The position numbers and the translations under genes are program-made. 64,000 nucleotides of DNA, from assembly GCA_907165135.1 (NCBI GenBank), contig OU015569.1:372001-436000 (forward strand). Direction: 5' to 3'. The stretch is from Oikopleura dioica. Its lineage: Eukaryota > Chordata > Appendicularia > Copelata > Oikopleuridae. This document shows positions 22,018-31,574 of the stretch, one piece after another. The notes below the pieces were generated by a model. The model was not told where the DNA came from. It searched no databases and saw only the letters and a list, made by a program, of their open reading frames with translations. Position 1 is the first letter of the stretch. Every line of letters begins with the position of its first letter.

Positions 22018-22357
22018 GCCCGGCAATCTGTGTAGAAAACCTGAGTCAGGGTTTCGCAAAAACTAGAATGAAAGCCGCGCAGCGGCTTTTCAAAAACGAA
22101 GCCGCAAAGCGGCTTCACCCAAATTTCCATTTCAGTCTATATACAAACTGGGCTAAGAAAAATGACGAATTCAATCTATTTTGATCTATCAAAGCCTGAC
22201 TCAGGATTTCTACACAGGTTTCCCAGCCAAGTATTTAAATAGACTGAAATGGTAATTTTGGCGAAGGCGCTTCGCGGCTTCGTTTTTAGAAAAGCCGCTA
22301 CGCGGCTTTCATTCTGGCTTTTGCAAAACCCTGACTCAAGTTTTCTGACAGGAGCCA
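22018..22357. mobile_element. Composite family A element with nested copy
   Basis: Outer arms CCGGCAATCTGTGTAG / CTGACAGGAGCC with AAGCCGC hairpins. The centre holds ATTTCCATTTCAGTCTAT / ATAGACTGAAATGGTAAT and a second pair of family A arms (CTGACTCAGGATTTCTACAC). Confidence 0.8.
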
Positions 22358-22894
22358 AGTATGCTTATTTTCGGAGAAAATTGCTCTTCTTTACTTTGAT
22401 CCTTCTTTAATTACTGAGTTGAAGTTAGAAGATTCGAAATAGAGAAATTCTAAATTGCTCTTTTGTCTGTTGCGAATTCAAGGTCAATATCAGCGCCGCC
22501 GAGAGTGTCAAAATTGCTCCTCAGAGCGAGCATAAATAATTGCTTTTGTTAAGGAGGGGATGTGCCCTATCAGCGTACGCAACACGGTATATGGGCTTAG
22601 AGAAGAGACATTTAATTAACAGACGACAGCCATAACCTTTGATAAAGTGCGGGGCAGGCTGTCACTTTCAATTAGTAGCTGCGCGCATTAAATATTCAAA
22701 TATTCACAAATAACAAAAGAGAAGAGGAGATATTTCTTAAGAATTTCTTAATTTTTCTTCGAAAATTCGGAAAAAAAAGTCGAAAATTCGGAAAAAAAAG
22801 TCGAAAAAAGGAAGAATCGGAAAATTGAAAAGTGCGTTATTTCGAATTTACGATTGGATCGGATTCGCCGTTTACGAGTTACGCGCTCCTGTTA

Positions 22895-23194
22895 TTAAGA
22901 GAGCAGCCCGGACCCAAAGAATTTTTCTCTGAACTGGAACCAGGCTTCTGAGGAATTGTCGCCGACTGGCTCGAATAGCTCTGGAACCTTGTAGCACATA
23001 AACAGCTGGAAGAAGGAGCTCTTCTCTTTCTCTCTTCTGCTGCCGACGATGATGATCAGATGGGATAATAATTCCAGGAGCAGCGGAGCGTCTCTATTTT
23101 TGTTGTTTTCTTTTAGTCTCTTTCCGAGCGTGAAATAATCTCTTCGTTGATTTCTCTCTCTCTTCTTCGCGCTACTAGTCGAGGGATGGGCCAA
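22895..23194 (-). CDS. Possible small protein, weak evidence
   Basis: An open stretch of 99 codons begins MAHPSTSSAKKRERNQRRD and ends FQFREKFFGSGLLS. The C-terminal third (CYKVPELFEPVGDNSSEAWF) looks coding and starts after CTTCCAG, so it may be an exon of a larger minus-strand gene. No homologue recognised. Confidence 0.3.
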   Translation of the reverse strand: MAHPSTSSAKKRERNQRRDYFTLGKRLKENNKNRDAPLLLELLSHLIIIVGSRREKEKSSFFQLFMCYKVPELFEPVGDNSSEAWFQFREKFFGSGLLS

Positions 23195-23476
23195 CTAGCA
23201 TCTTGTGCTGCTCCTCCTCGTGCTCTGCGTTTTTATCTTTCGTTTCTCCTTTTCCGCCAGCAGCATGCTCAGGCTAACCGCAGCGGCTGGGCTCAAAAGA
23301 TGGCGGTCGCTAAAAACGATGCTCGCTACTCTCTGCTCTGGGCTCACGAGCGCTGCCTCTTCAAGCCTCTCTCTTTTTCTCTCTCTTCGCTCAAGAGCTT
23401 CTCCCTCTCTCTCTCCGTTCTTGTTGTCTTTTGAGTTTTCCTCGTTGTTATCAGTCGCCAGTTCTGTCTTCCTTTC

Positions 23477-23705
23477 CTAGGCTCGGCAACCTGAGTAGAA
23501 AACCTGAGTCAGGGTCTGAAAGAACTGAAATGAAAAGCCGCGTAGCGGCTTTTAAAAACGAAGTCGCGCAGCGGCTTCGCGAAAAATGTAAAAAATTCTA
23601 GCGAAGCCGCTTTGCGGCTTCGTTCTTTAAAAGCCGCTACGCGGCTTTTCATTTCAGCACTTTCAGACCCTGACTCAGGTTCTCCACACAGGTTGCTGAG
23701 CCCAG
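23477..23705. mobile_element. Family A MITE
   Basis: CTAGGCTCGGCAACCTGAG to CACAGGTTGCTGAGCCCAG, 229 bp, with two pairs of AAGCCGC/GCGGCTT hairpins and a 20-nt centre. Confidence 0.9.
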
Positions 23706-24321
23706 CCTTTCCCTCCACCACTTCAGTCGAGTCAGCTCTCTCTCTTCTTCTTGCTCAGGTTTCTCGACGGTTGATTTAACCATTTAACAGATCGAGTTTC
23801 CCCTCGGGGGTCAACTAACGAGGGGACCTGACAATCGACAGCGAGTCGCAACGATTATCACTTAATTTTTTCCTTCTTTTTTTTCTCCTTTCGTTCAATT
23901 CGTGAATTCTTCAAAGCGCGAAAATAAATATTTATTTCGCTCTTTTTCTTGATTTAATTCCTTTTGTCAGGAAGCGAGAGCGTCAGAAGTACCTCCTCTC
24001 TTTCTTTCTTTTTCTTGTTGTTGAAAAGAGTTAGTAACTTGGTAAGTAACTCGTTAAGAGATTAAGGGGCTCTCTTTCTCTTTCTTTGGGAGAGAAAGAA
24101 TCGTTCCGAGATTGAGTGGGTGATTTGGGCACACGCCGTTGATCGATGACCGCGCAGAAGAGTGTGTGTATGTGTGCCCAGACCGTGTATAGTATTACGG
24201 CCTCCGTGAGAATGAACATCATTGAGCAGTAATTGTCGATTTATGACGACGCCACTTGTCGCCTCGCCACTTTCTCACTTCTTTTTTTGTTGTTTTCAGA
24301 AGGAGACAGAGAGATGTAGTT

Positions 24322-24662
24322 TGCGTTGTGTAGAAGACCTGAGTCAGATTCTGAAGGGGTTAAATGAAAAGCCGCGTAGCGGCTTTTTAAAACGAAGCCG
24401 CGAAGCGGCTTCTCTAGAATTTCTTATAGATTGTAATGGTAGTATTCGCGAAGCCGCTTTGCGGCTTCGTTTTTAAAAGCCGCTTTGCGGCTTTTTATTT
24501 CAGCACTTTCAGACCCTGACTCAGGTTTTCGTCGGAATTAGATTATAAATTGGAGATTCCAATTTGGATTGGTAATGTCGAAGCCGCTCTGCGGCTACCT
24601 TTTAAAAAGCCGCTAGGCGGCTTTTCATTTAGGTTTTATAGAGCCTGACTCAGGAGCCCAGA
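24322..24662. mobile_element. Family A MITE plus partial second copy
   Basis: Arms GTGTAGAAGACCTGAGTCAG / CTGACTCAGGTTTTC (24322-24530) followed by a half copy ending CCTGACTCAGGAGCCCAG (24580-24662). The outermost TIR bases are missing on the left. Confidence 0.75.
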
Positions 24663-24898
24663 AATTGCCAGAAATTGGTGATCGTTGTTGACTCCATTAT
24701 TAAAAATAATTTGACATGTTTTACGTTTTCCCGTAAAACATCCCCGAGACTGACAGTAGCCACAACTACTGTACGAAAGAACATCAGTTCAACAGATTGC
24801 TCTTCAGTCGCCGCAAACGTTTCGTAGTCACAAGATATAATTTATAATTTTGGGCGGCTGCCAGTTCCTTTTTTTCAAGGAGTTTGTAGATTTTATTT

Positions 24899-25525
24899 TT
24901 AGACAATTTGATAGGGGCAGTGGAAATCAATTCCAGTGAAAAGGATGAAAAGCAGGAGGCAAGCGATGATGAAGTAGAGCCAGGAAACTGTTTGATGCGA
25001 ACATGTACTGTAGTAATTCGAGGAGCTACTGTTCGTGTCTGAAAATTGAATGATGGATCGTTTCTTTTCTTGTTTTTTACCAGGGTTGAGAGTTGCTGCT
25101 GGGATGCTGCTGCTGGCGTCAATGGTTTGTTGATCTCGTGATATTTCTATTTTGGGAAGGGCGAGCTCCTAAAAGTTCACGCGCGCAATAATAAAAAAGG
25201 TCAAAACCTGATCTTGATGATGCAGTTCAAAGAGCGCCAGCGCGTTTTCCACTTCTTTGAGAATCAAGTAGCGATTCGACTTTTCCAGCGACGTCCAGAA
25301 CGAAAGACGCTGGAAGATTTCCTCCATGTTTCGGTCCAGCTCTTTTCGCTCCTCGTAGAAGCCTCTTTTCAAGGAAGTTCGAAAATGAAGAATAATCAAA
25401 ATCGAAAAATGCATCAAAAGAAGGTCTCCCTTGCTTAGTTTTTGCGAGGTAGCATCGCACTTTTGCACCAATTTGTTAGCACTGCTCCTCAGATTCGAGT
25501 TTGAAGAGTTTGAAGGAGCCATCAT
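24899..25525 (-). CDS. Tail-anchored helical membrane protein, 3 exons
   Basis: 181 aa from exons 25208-25525, 25081-25168 and 24899-25038; introns of 39 and 42 nt are GT-AG and in phase. N-terminal Ser/Asn-rich MMAPSNSSNSNLRSS is followed by amphipathic helices (SLKRGFYEERKELDRNMEEI) and a Ser-rich linker. The extreme C-terminus is a single hydrophobic segment, SWLYFIIACLLLFILFTGI, with a short tail FHCPYQIV, the layout of a tail-anchored ER or nuclear-envelope protein. No family is recognised; a KASH-like protein was considered but the tail lacks the expected PPPX end. Confidence 0.62.
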
Positions 25526-25567
25526 TACCAAGTTAGGCCGGGAAGGAGCACCATTTGAGCAGTCCAG

Positions 25568-25897
25568 AAGTAGGTTCGGAAACCTGTGTAGAAACCTGAC
25601 TCAGGGTCCTGAAAAAGCTTCCATAAAAAGCCGCATTGGTGAAGCGGTGCGGTTTCGGCTTTCAAAAAGCCGCTCTTTATGAAAGCTTTTTCAGGACCCT
25701 GAGTCAGGTTCTGGGCTCGGCAACCTGAGTAAAAACCTGAGTCAGGCTCTAAAAAGCTAAAATGAAAAGCCGTCTAGCGGCTTTTAACGAAGCCGCGAAC
25801 GCGGCTTTTCATTTAAGCTTTTCAGAACCTGACTCAGGTTTTTACTCGGGTTGTCGAGCCAACGTCAGGTTTCTACACACAGGTTGCCGAGCCCAGC
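25568..25897. mobile_element. Tandem pair of family A MITEs plus an extra right end
   Basis: First copy 25568-25711, second 25712-25863 (GGGCTCGGCAACCTGAGTA ... GGGTTGTCGAGCC), then a third terminus ACACAGGTTGCCGAGCCCAG at 25878-25897. Confidence 0.82.
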
Positions 25898-26229
25898 TCC
25901 AGCTCGATTCGTGTTCTAATGTTACTGCTTTTGCTGTTTCTTTTTTGAAAGGTTGAAAATTGAACTTTGAAAAGAAGCAATTTGAAAAAGTCGAAAGTTC
26001 AAGTCGTTTTTCAACGCGAACCTGTTTTGAGGCAAGGTCGATAAAGCTGCTCGCTGCCGGAGCTGAATAATGTTAATTCGAATAATTTCGAAAATGAAAT
26101 GAGTGAAACAGCGAAAGCCGCAAAACCACGTTTAAATAATCAATAGCGAATTTGGTCGAACGAGTCCTCTTTCAGCACACGCAATTAAATTATCTCTTTA
26201 CGTTCTTTTTTTCTTGGTTTTGATGGAAG

Positions 26230-26419
26230 CTGGGCTCGGCAACTTGTGTAGAAAACCTGACTCAGGGTCTGAAAGAGCTGAAATGAAAAGCCTTCGCCAA
26301 GATTAAAAAAACTATATGGCCATTTTGCGGCTTCATTTCTATAAAAGCCGCTACGCGGCTTTTCATTCTAGCTTTTCCAGAGCCTGACTCAGGTTTTCTG
26401 CTCAGGTTGCCGAGCCCCG
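26230..26419. mobile_element. Family A MITE with 7/8 target duplication
   Basis: CTGGGCTCGGCAACTTGTG to CTCAGGTTGCCGAGCCCCG; flanks GATGGAAG and GATGAAAG. Confidence 0.9.
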
Positions 26420-26589
26420 GATGAAAGCGTTTTTCAAACTACTCACCACGGGGCTTGTTTCATTTGTTCCAGAAGGAGGTCTTTTGAAGGGACTAGAATT
26501 TGTTTGAAAAAGTTAGTTTGAGTTTAATTTTTTGATTTGCTATTCAAAATCGTAATTGAAGGCTAAAAATGGGCAAAATTGAGATCCAC

Positions 26590-27235
26590 GGCGCAATTCG
26601 TCAGTTTTTTCTCGATTCTAGAAAAAGTCTCTAGAACAGGTTGAATTTTAAAGTGAAGTTTTAAATCACTTCTGCCTAGGTTTTTATTGAAACAATTCAA
26701 AATCCAAGCTATTAATTGGATCAAAAACGGTTTTGACTTCAATTTTCCGATTTGCTGTTGAAAATTTCTTATAGAAAAATCAAAATTCAAAAAGCGAAAA
26801 ATAAAATTTCTTTCATTAAAACTTTCTAGAGCCACTGAACTTTTGAAACTGTGAATCGGGCTTTGTTCTATTAGAAATTATTTGCATCAAAAATCGGCTT
26901 TGACTTCAATTTTCCCATTCCCTGCTGAAAATTTCTTGTAGAAAAAAATACGATTCACAGTTTTAGAAACTCAATTGTTCTAGAAAATTTTTATGAAAAA
27001 ACCTTTATAATTTTGCTATTTGAATTGTGATTTTTCTCTATAAGAAATTTTCAACAACAAATCGAAAAATTGAATTCAAAACCGTTTTTTGATCCAATTA
27101 ATAGCTTGGATTTTGATTTGTTTCAATAAAAACCTAGGCAGAAGTGGTTTTAAAACTTGAGTTAAAAATCAACCTGTTCTAGAGAGTCATTTTTTGTTTC
27201 TAGAATTGGAAAAATCAAGTCGCTCTGTATTTGAT
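26590..27235. repeat. About 640-bp AT-rich imperfect palindrome
   Basis: AGAACAGGTTGA...TAGGTTTTTATTGAAAC...TTAATTGGATCAAAAACGG on the left is mirrored by CCGTTTTTTGATCCAATTAA...GTTTCAATAAAAACCTA...CAACCTGTTCT on the right. An inner pair (AAACTGTGAATCG / CGATTCACAGTTT) follows the same centre near 26910. Confidence 0.85.
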
Positions 27236-27447
27236 TGAGATTTTGGTTAATTTTTTAATAGTTTCTTCTGATTTTGAGTAATAAAATAAAATCTTAAAGT
27301 CAAACTAGGTTTTTAGAATACTAATAAAATATAAAATAGTCGTAAATTTCTGATAAAAAGCCAGAAAATTCATTTTTCCGATGTTGTGTTAGGTCTAGTT
27401 AAGCTCAAAAATTAAGGGTGTCATTATATTAAAATGCTCCAGATAAA

Positions 27448-28328
27448 TCAAGGGTGAACATTCAGCCCTAAATCAAAGTTGATTAATGTTTCCCACGAGG
27501 GGTCAGTGAGTCCCTGTCCATGCGAAGGCGAAGGATCATTCTCATTTATGGAGTGGCTAATCTCCTCAATAAGCGCGCTCTCGCTGATCAAAGGGCTGCT
27601 CGAGAGAAATGACGAGGTTGAGCTAGAGCGGCTGGAGAGCGAGCTGCTTTCCAACGAGTCTCGCTCGTACAAATCACTGCTCGCCTGGGCGGAAGAAAAA
27701 TGGACATCGCACAAGGAAGAAGTTGGTTCTTCCTCTTCTTCTGGACTGCGCGGGCGAGACTTGGAAGCTGGGCTCGGCAACCTGTGTAGAAAACCTGAGT
27801 CAGGGTCTGAAAGAACTAAAATGAAAAGACGCGCAGCGGCTTTTTAAAACGTAGCCGCGAAGCGGCTTTGCCAGAATTACCATATTATCTAGTAATATTA
27901 TATAATATATAGAATATCATATACTGTATATGATACAATATATTATATTTAATATATAATATGGACCATATTATATGGTCCATATGGTAATTCTAGAAAA
28001 GCCGCTTCGCGGCTAAGTTTAAAAAGCCGCTGCGCGGCTTTTTACTTCAGCCCTTTCAGACCCTGACTCAGGTTTTCTACTCAGATTGCCGAGCCCAGCT
28101 TTGAAGAAGAAGTCGAAAAATCTGAAGAGCTGGAAATGTCGGACGTTGACGGAGTTGGAAGACCAACTGTGAAGGGCAGCGGCGATCTCTGTGCTTTATT
28201 GCGCTCAAGCGAGTCTAGCAAAGCTTCTAGCGTTCCCAGCTTGGCAGTCAACTCATCTTCAAATTAAAAATTCATCTTTTCGTTGATCAAAAAGGACTAC
28301 CTAGAATGTTTTCTTTTGTTTCGACCAT
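27448..28328 (-). CDS. Ser/acid-rich protein whose exon 2 carries a family A MITE
   Basis: Exon 1 is 28301-28328 (MVETKENIL), then a 44-nt GT-AG intron, then exon 2 from 28256 to the stop at 27448. Exon 2 is split by a 331-bp family A element (27768-28098). Upstream of it the frame reads DELTAKLGTLEALLDSLERN ... SDFSTSSSK; downstream it reads SKSRPRSPEEEEEPTSSL ... LINFDLGLNVHP. The flanks CTTCAAAG/CTTCCAAG form an 8-bp duplication, and removing the element plus one copy restores an uninterrupted frame (165 aa in all). The N-terminal heptads suggest a short coiled coil; the rest is Ser-rich and probably disordered. No family recognised. Either the element is spliced out or this allele is broken. 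Confidence 0.68.
27768..28098. mobile_element. Family A MITE inside a coding exon
   Basis: CTGGGCTCGGCAACCTGTG to CAGATTGCCGAGCCCAG, flanked by CTTGGAAG (27760-27767) and CTTTGAAG (28099-28106). The centre has a long AT palindrome (GGTCCATATGGTA type) not seen in other copies. On the gene's strand the element begins with a GAGTAG donor candidate at nt 17. Confidence 0.93.
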
Positions 28329-28530
28329 TTTAAGTTTCTCTTTTCGTTTTAAAAGTAGCCAAGGTCAAAGTCTTCCTTTCGATTCGTCGCCAGCGCTTGC
28401 GATAAGACATTATTGGCCGCTCATCCCTTTTTTTCACACGTTTTTTCTTGAGAAGCGTTCTCGCCACTCCTCATTTCCGCAACGAATTAATTACTTTATT
28501 ATCGAATCAACGACTCTTTTTCAAGTTCGA

Positions 28531-28640
28531 CTGGGCTTGGCAACCTGTGTAGAAAACCTGAGTCAGGGTCTGAAAGCGGCTTTTCATTTCAGCTTTTTCA
28601 GACCCTGACTCAGGTTTTCTAAACAGGTTGCCGAGCCCAG
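28531..28640. mobile_element. Family A MITE with perfect 8-bp target duplication
   Basis: CTGGGCTTGGCAACCTGTG to AACAGGTTGCCGAGCCCAG, flanked on both sides by AAGTTCGA (28523-28530, 28641-28648). Short 110-bp version with a single central GCGGCTTTTC. Lies upstream of the Ser-rich gene. Confidence 0.96.
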
Positions 28641-29014
28641 AAGTTCGATATTCATTCTTTCTTTTTATTTAATTTTTTATTCTAAATAAGAAAATTCAGT
28701 ATACAGAAAGTTTTGAAGAAACTGACGGGGCTACGATGCAAGAGGTTCTGATCTTTTTCATGGTTTATTTTCGGATTTTTCGACATAGTCCTTGAAGTCG
28801 AAAATTTGCGTCTTCTCCCCGGAGCATCTTTTGAATTGGATTGTTGAAGCTAAATTTGTGTTGAAAATTAAGGGTGTAGGCTTCGATATGTTAGATTTTT
28901 CGGCTTCGTTTTTGTCTTGAGTTAATGTAGTGACACCCTTATTTTTACCGACCAGAAGGCGGCTTAAACCTTCATCTTTCTAACCCGAAACCCATCCTAG
29001 CCATGTCTACCCCC

Positions 29015-31561
29015 TTAAAACAGCTCAAGAACGTTCTCATTCTTACTCGCTGGATCATGTTCTAGACATCCGCTCGGTTCCAGCCTGCTCCTGAAAAGTC
29101 CATCCTGCCCTAAATCCCAAATTTGAGCATCTTCCGGGCTCTTGTTGTATCTGTAGACCCCGGTGCAGCTGTTACAGCGGTTTTAATCCATCTTCTTCAA
29201 TACAGGGGGAGTAAAAATAAAAGAGAGACTGCCCTAAATAATTAAATAATTGTGATTAAAGACGCTTCCTTTTGAAATGGACGCCGTTTCCAGCCGCACC
29301 AAGTGGCGAGGCAGTTACGCACAGCTCTTTGCCATGTGCGAGCACGCGGATTTCTAAAAATACTTTCTGAGAAAACCTGACTCAGGGTCTGAAGAGGTTA
29401 AATGAAAATCACCGTGGCGGCTTTTCATCTAAGCTCCTGAGTCAGGTTCCTGAGTCAGGCTCCGGAGTCAGGTTCCTGAGTCAGGCTTCTGAGTCAGGTT
29501 CCTGAGTCAGGTTCCTTAGTCAGGCTCCTGAGTCAGGTTTTCTACACAGGTTGCCGAGCATACCCTTGAGTCTGGTGAACATGACCAGCTGATTGCCGCC
29601 AACTTCAAAGTGGCAAGGGTAGGTGCCGACGTCGCATTGCTGCGGCAGTGGATAAGGAAGGTTCCCGACGTCCAGGCAATGCCCGTTGGCGTTGGCTAGG
29701 AAGCCAGTGCGCGTGTCCTTTTTCGGGAAAAAGTAATCAATCGTCGTGGCGACGTTGTCCATGTACCACTGAAATGATTTGCACTGTAGTTTTTCCTTCA
29801 AGAGAACTCGTTCAGTCAGATCGCCTTCTTCTCCCCAAGCTCCTCCAGTTCGCCCGTAGTAAATTTCCTTGTAGTCGTCCAGCCAAACATCAACTAGTCG
29901 TCGCATGTTCAGATTGTATCCCTTCATAAGAAAGTCATTACTAATGACTCATCTGTACAGTAATATAGCTGCTGAAAATCGAGAAGCCGCTTGCGGCTTC
30001 GAGTCAAAAATTAAGCCGCGCGAAGCGCGGCTTTTGCTTTAAGAACTCGAAACCGCAAGCGACTTCTGGATTTTCAGCAGTAATATTACTGTAATGAAAA
30101 CTCGTACCTGCGCTCCTTCTGGAATCTTGTAAGGCGAGGACATTCTAAAGACATGGCCGACTTGGGAGCAAGGATGAGTTTCAATGCCCCCTCCACATTG
30201 CCAAAGACGAAAGCTCATTTCCAAGTTCTCTCCTCCCCAGCCGTGCATTTCTTCGTCGTAGGAACCACTGTAGTAAAAATACTCCCTGTTGATTGCAAAT
30301 AAGCCGCCTGCCATGGTCGGGCTCGGAATGCACCTCGTGTTGTCGCTGCTTTTCCAGGGACCGTCTCGCGCTAAATTCCAGGCGCTAGAATTTTTGCTAA
30401 AATCAAGATCAATTTTGCCTGTTTCTACCTCTCCCAGGTAAAGGTCATTCCCCAAGTGAAGATGCCGATTTGGACATTTTGCGGTTGAGCCGGTCGTACT
30501 TCGAAATCCGAATCCCGGATGTTCAAAATCACCGGCGTAACTGCTACATTCGGCTTCTCCGCGACGCGTTCAAGCAGCGGCTCGAGCCAGCCAGCCATCG
30601 CCTCGCAGTGGGCGTCAAGGAAGATCAGGACATCGCCCGTTGCAGCGGCTGCTCCAGTCAAGCGCGCGCGGGTTAACCCTTCTCGCTGCTTATGGCGAAT
30701 CAGTTTCACGTAGTTTCGAAAGTGCTTCTTGATGTATTTGTCCAAGTAGTCGCCCATGTCGGGCCGCGCTTCCAAATCCGAGAAATCGTCGATCAAAATG
30801 ATTTCCTTGAGCATCGACTCCGGCGAAGTTTCCAAAACGGACCAGATTGTTCTCAAAAGCGTGCATTTCGCCTCGTTGTGGAAAACAATGACGACGGAAG
30901 CAGTCGGCAGATTTTCGAGGTATTCGGCTTGGATGCACTCAATGCAGCGGGTGTCCCTGATCTGGGCGCGAAAACCTGTGTAGAAAAGACCCTGACTCAG
31001 GGTTCCGAAATGGCTTTAGTGAAAACCTGAGTCAGGGTCTGAAAAGCTACGTGGGTTTCCATTTATGATTTTTCAGACCCTGACTCAGGTTTTGATTAAA
31101 GCCATTTCCGAACCCTGACTCAGGGTCTTTTCTACACAGGTTGCCGAGCCCAGTCCCTGATCGTCCGGTGCAGCGAGATCTTCTCGCAGACGAATTCGTT
31201 GAACGAATGTCTCTTCCAGCCTGCAGCCACTTGTGGAAGCTTCTTTTCTTCTTCCGACAGTTCGACTCCATCTCCACCCTGGCCAGGCTCGGAAGGATTG
31301 ACGTGGGGTCGCTGCATCGCTTTCCGCCGCCGCTGAGTGGGAATTTTGGGCTGATTTAGGTCCACCATCGGATGTAGAAACTTGTGGCCTTGGTAGTCGA
31401 CGATCAACTGCTCGGCCAATGTCGCCGACTATTTTTTCTTTGAAGAAATCGGCGAAGAAAATTACCTCTTTGAAGAGCTTGTCGTTTTTGAGAAAGATCC
31501 AGATCGTCAGCGTCAGTAAAATATGAAAACAAGGATGCAATATTTCAATTTTTTCAAGCAA
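29015..31561 (-). CDS. Polypeptide N-acetylgalactosaminyltransferase, 7 exons, one split by a MITE
   Basis: Golgi type II enzyme that starts mucin-type O-glycosylation. Exons 31466-31561, 31162-31428, 30429-30961 (separated by the element 30962-31153), 30108-30396, 29564-29921, 29269-29353 and 29015-29168 give 593 aa when the element and one target copy are removed. Exon 1 is a signal anchor ([13 protein letters not shown]). The GT-A catalytic domain has [13 protein letters not shown], the metal-binding DxH in [17 protein letters not shown] and the Gal/GalNAc-T motif [17 protein letters not shown]; a ricin-type lectin domain follows ([30 protein letters not shown]). Intron 30397-30428 is only 32 nt; intron 29169-29268 fits only as GA-AG; intron 29354-29563 consists almost wholly of family A sequence. 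Orthology within the GALNT family is not assigned. Confidence 0.93.
29354..29563. mobile_element. GALNT intron made of family A sequence with a 12-bp minisatellite
   Basis: The intron starts (minus strand) GTATGCTCGGCAACCTGTG, so the donor lies in the element's end. The other end is GACTCAGGTTTTCTCAG then a TATTTTTAG acceptor. Between them, about nine copies of CCTGAGTCAGGT/C occur in tandem (29425-29540), an expansion of the element's inner arm. Confidence 0.85.
29966..30084. repeat. Family B element in GALNT intron, with flanking duplication
   Basis: CTGCTGAAAATCGAGAAGCC ... CTTCTGGATTTTCAGCAG with three internal hairpins (AAGCCGCTTGCGGCTT, AAGCCGCGCGAAGCGCGGCTT and its mirror). Flanks read AGTAATAT / TAATATTACT, a possible 6-8 bp duplication. 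Confidence 0.88.
30962..31153. mobile_element. Family A MITE inside the GALNT coding exon, perfect 8-bp duplication
   Basis: 192 bp, CTGGGCGCGAAAACCTGTG to CACAGGTTGCCGAGCCCAG, flanked by TCCCTGAT on both sides (30954-30961 and 31154-31161). It interrupts the conserved sequence [17 protein letters not shown]. Retention would shift the frame (200 nt), so it must be spliced or inactivates this copy. Confidence 0.96.
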
Positions 31562-31574
31562 AGAAAAACATAAA

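Larger units (their letters stand above)
20310..22894. other. Region upstream of the GPCR: foldbacks plus possible short exons
   Basis: Holds a 235-bp palindrome, two adjacent family A copies (21161-21391) and a composite one (22018-22357). Two minus-strand pieces look partly coding: 20947-21025 (MSGPNDSGLDSEKWNGDYAP) and about 21735-21900 (a Cys-rich reading with DEKVLCYHKSTHPC). Either may be a missing GPCR exon or a separate gene; the evidence is thin. Confidence 0.4.
23195..24898. other. TC-rich intergenic DNA with family A copies
   Basis: Long TCTCTC and TTCTTC tracts (23190-23470, 23740-24080) on both sides of the element at 23477-23705; no convincing coding region. The tracts could be promoter-like but nothing specific is recognisable. 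Confidence 0.5.
25526..27447. other. Gene-free, repeat-rich
   Basis: Three family A elements back to back (25568-25897), one at 26230, and a 640-bp AT-rich palindrome. No coding potential seen beyond short random frames. Confidence 0.65.
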
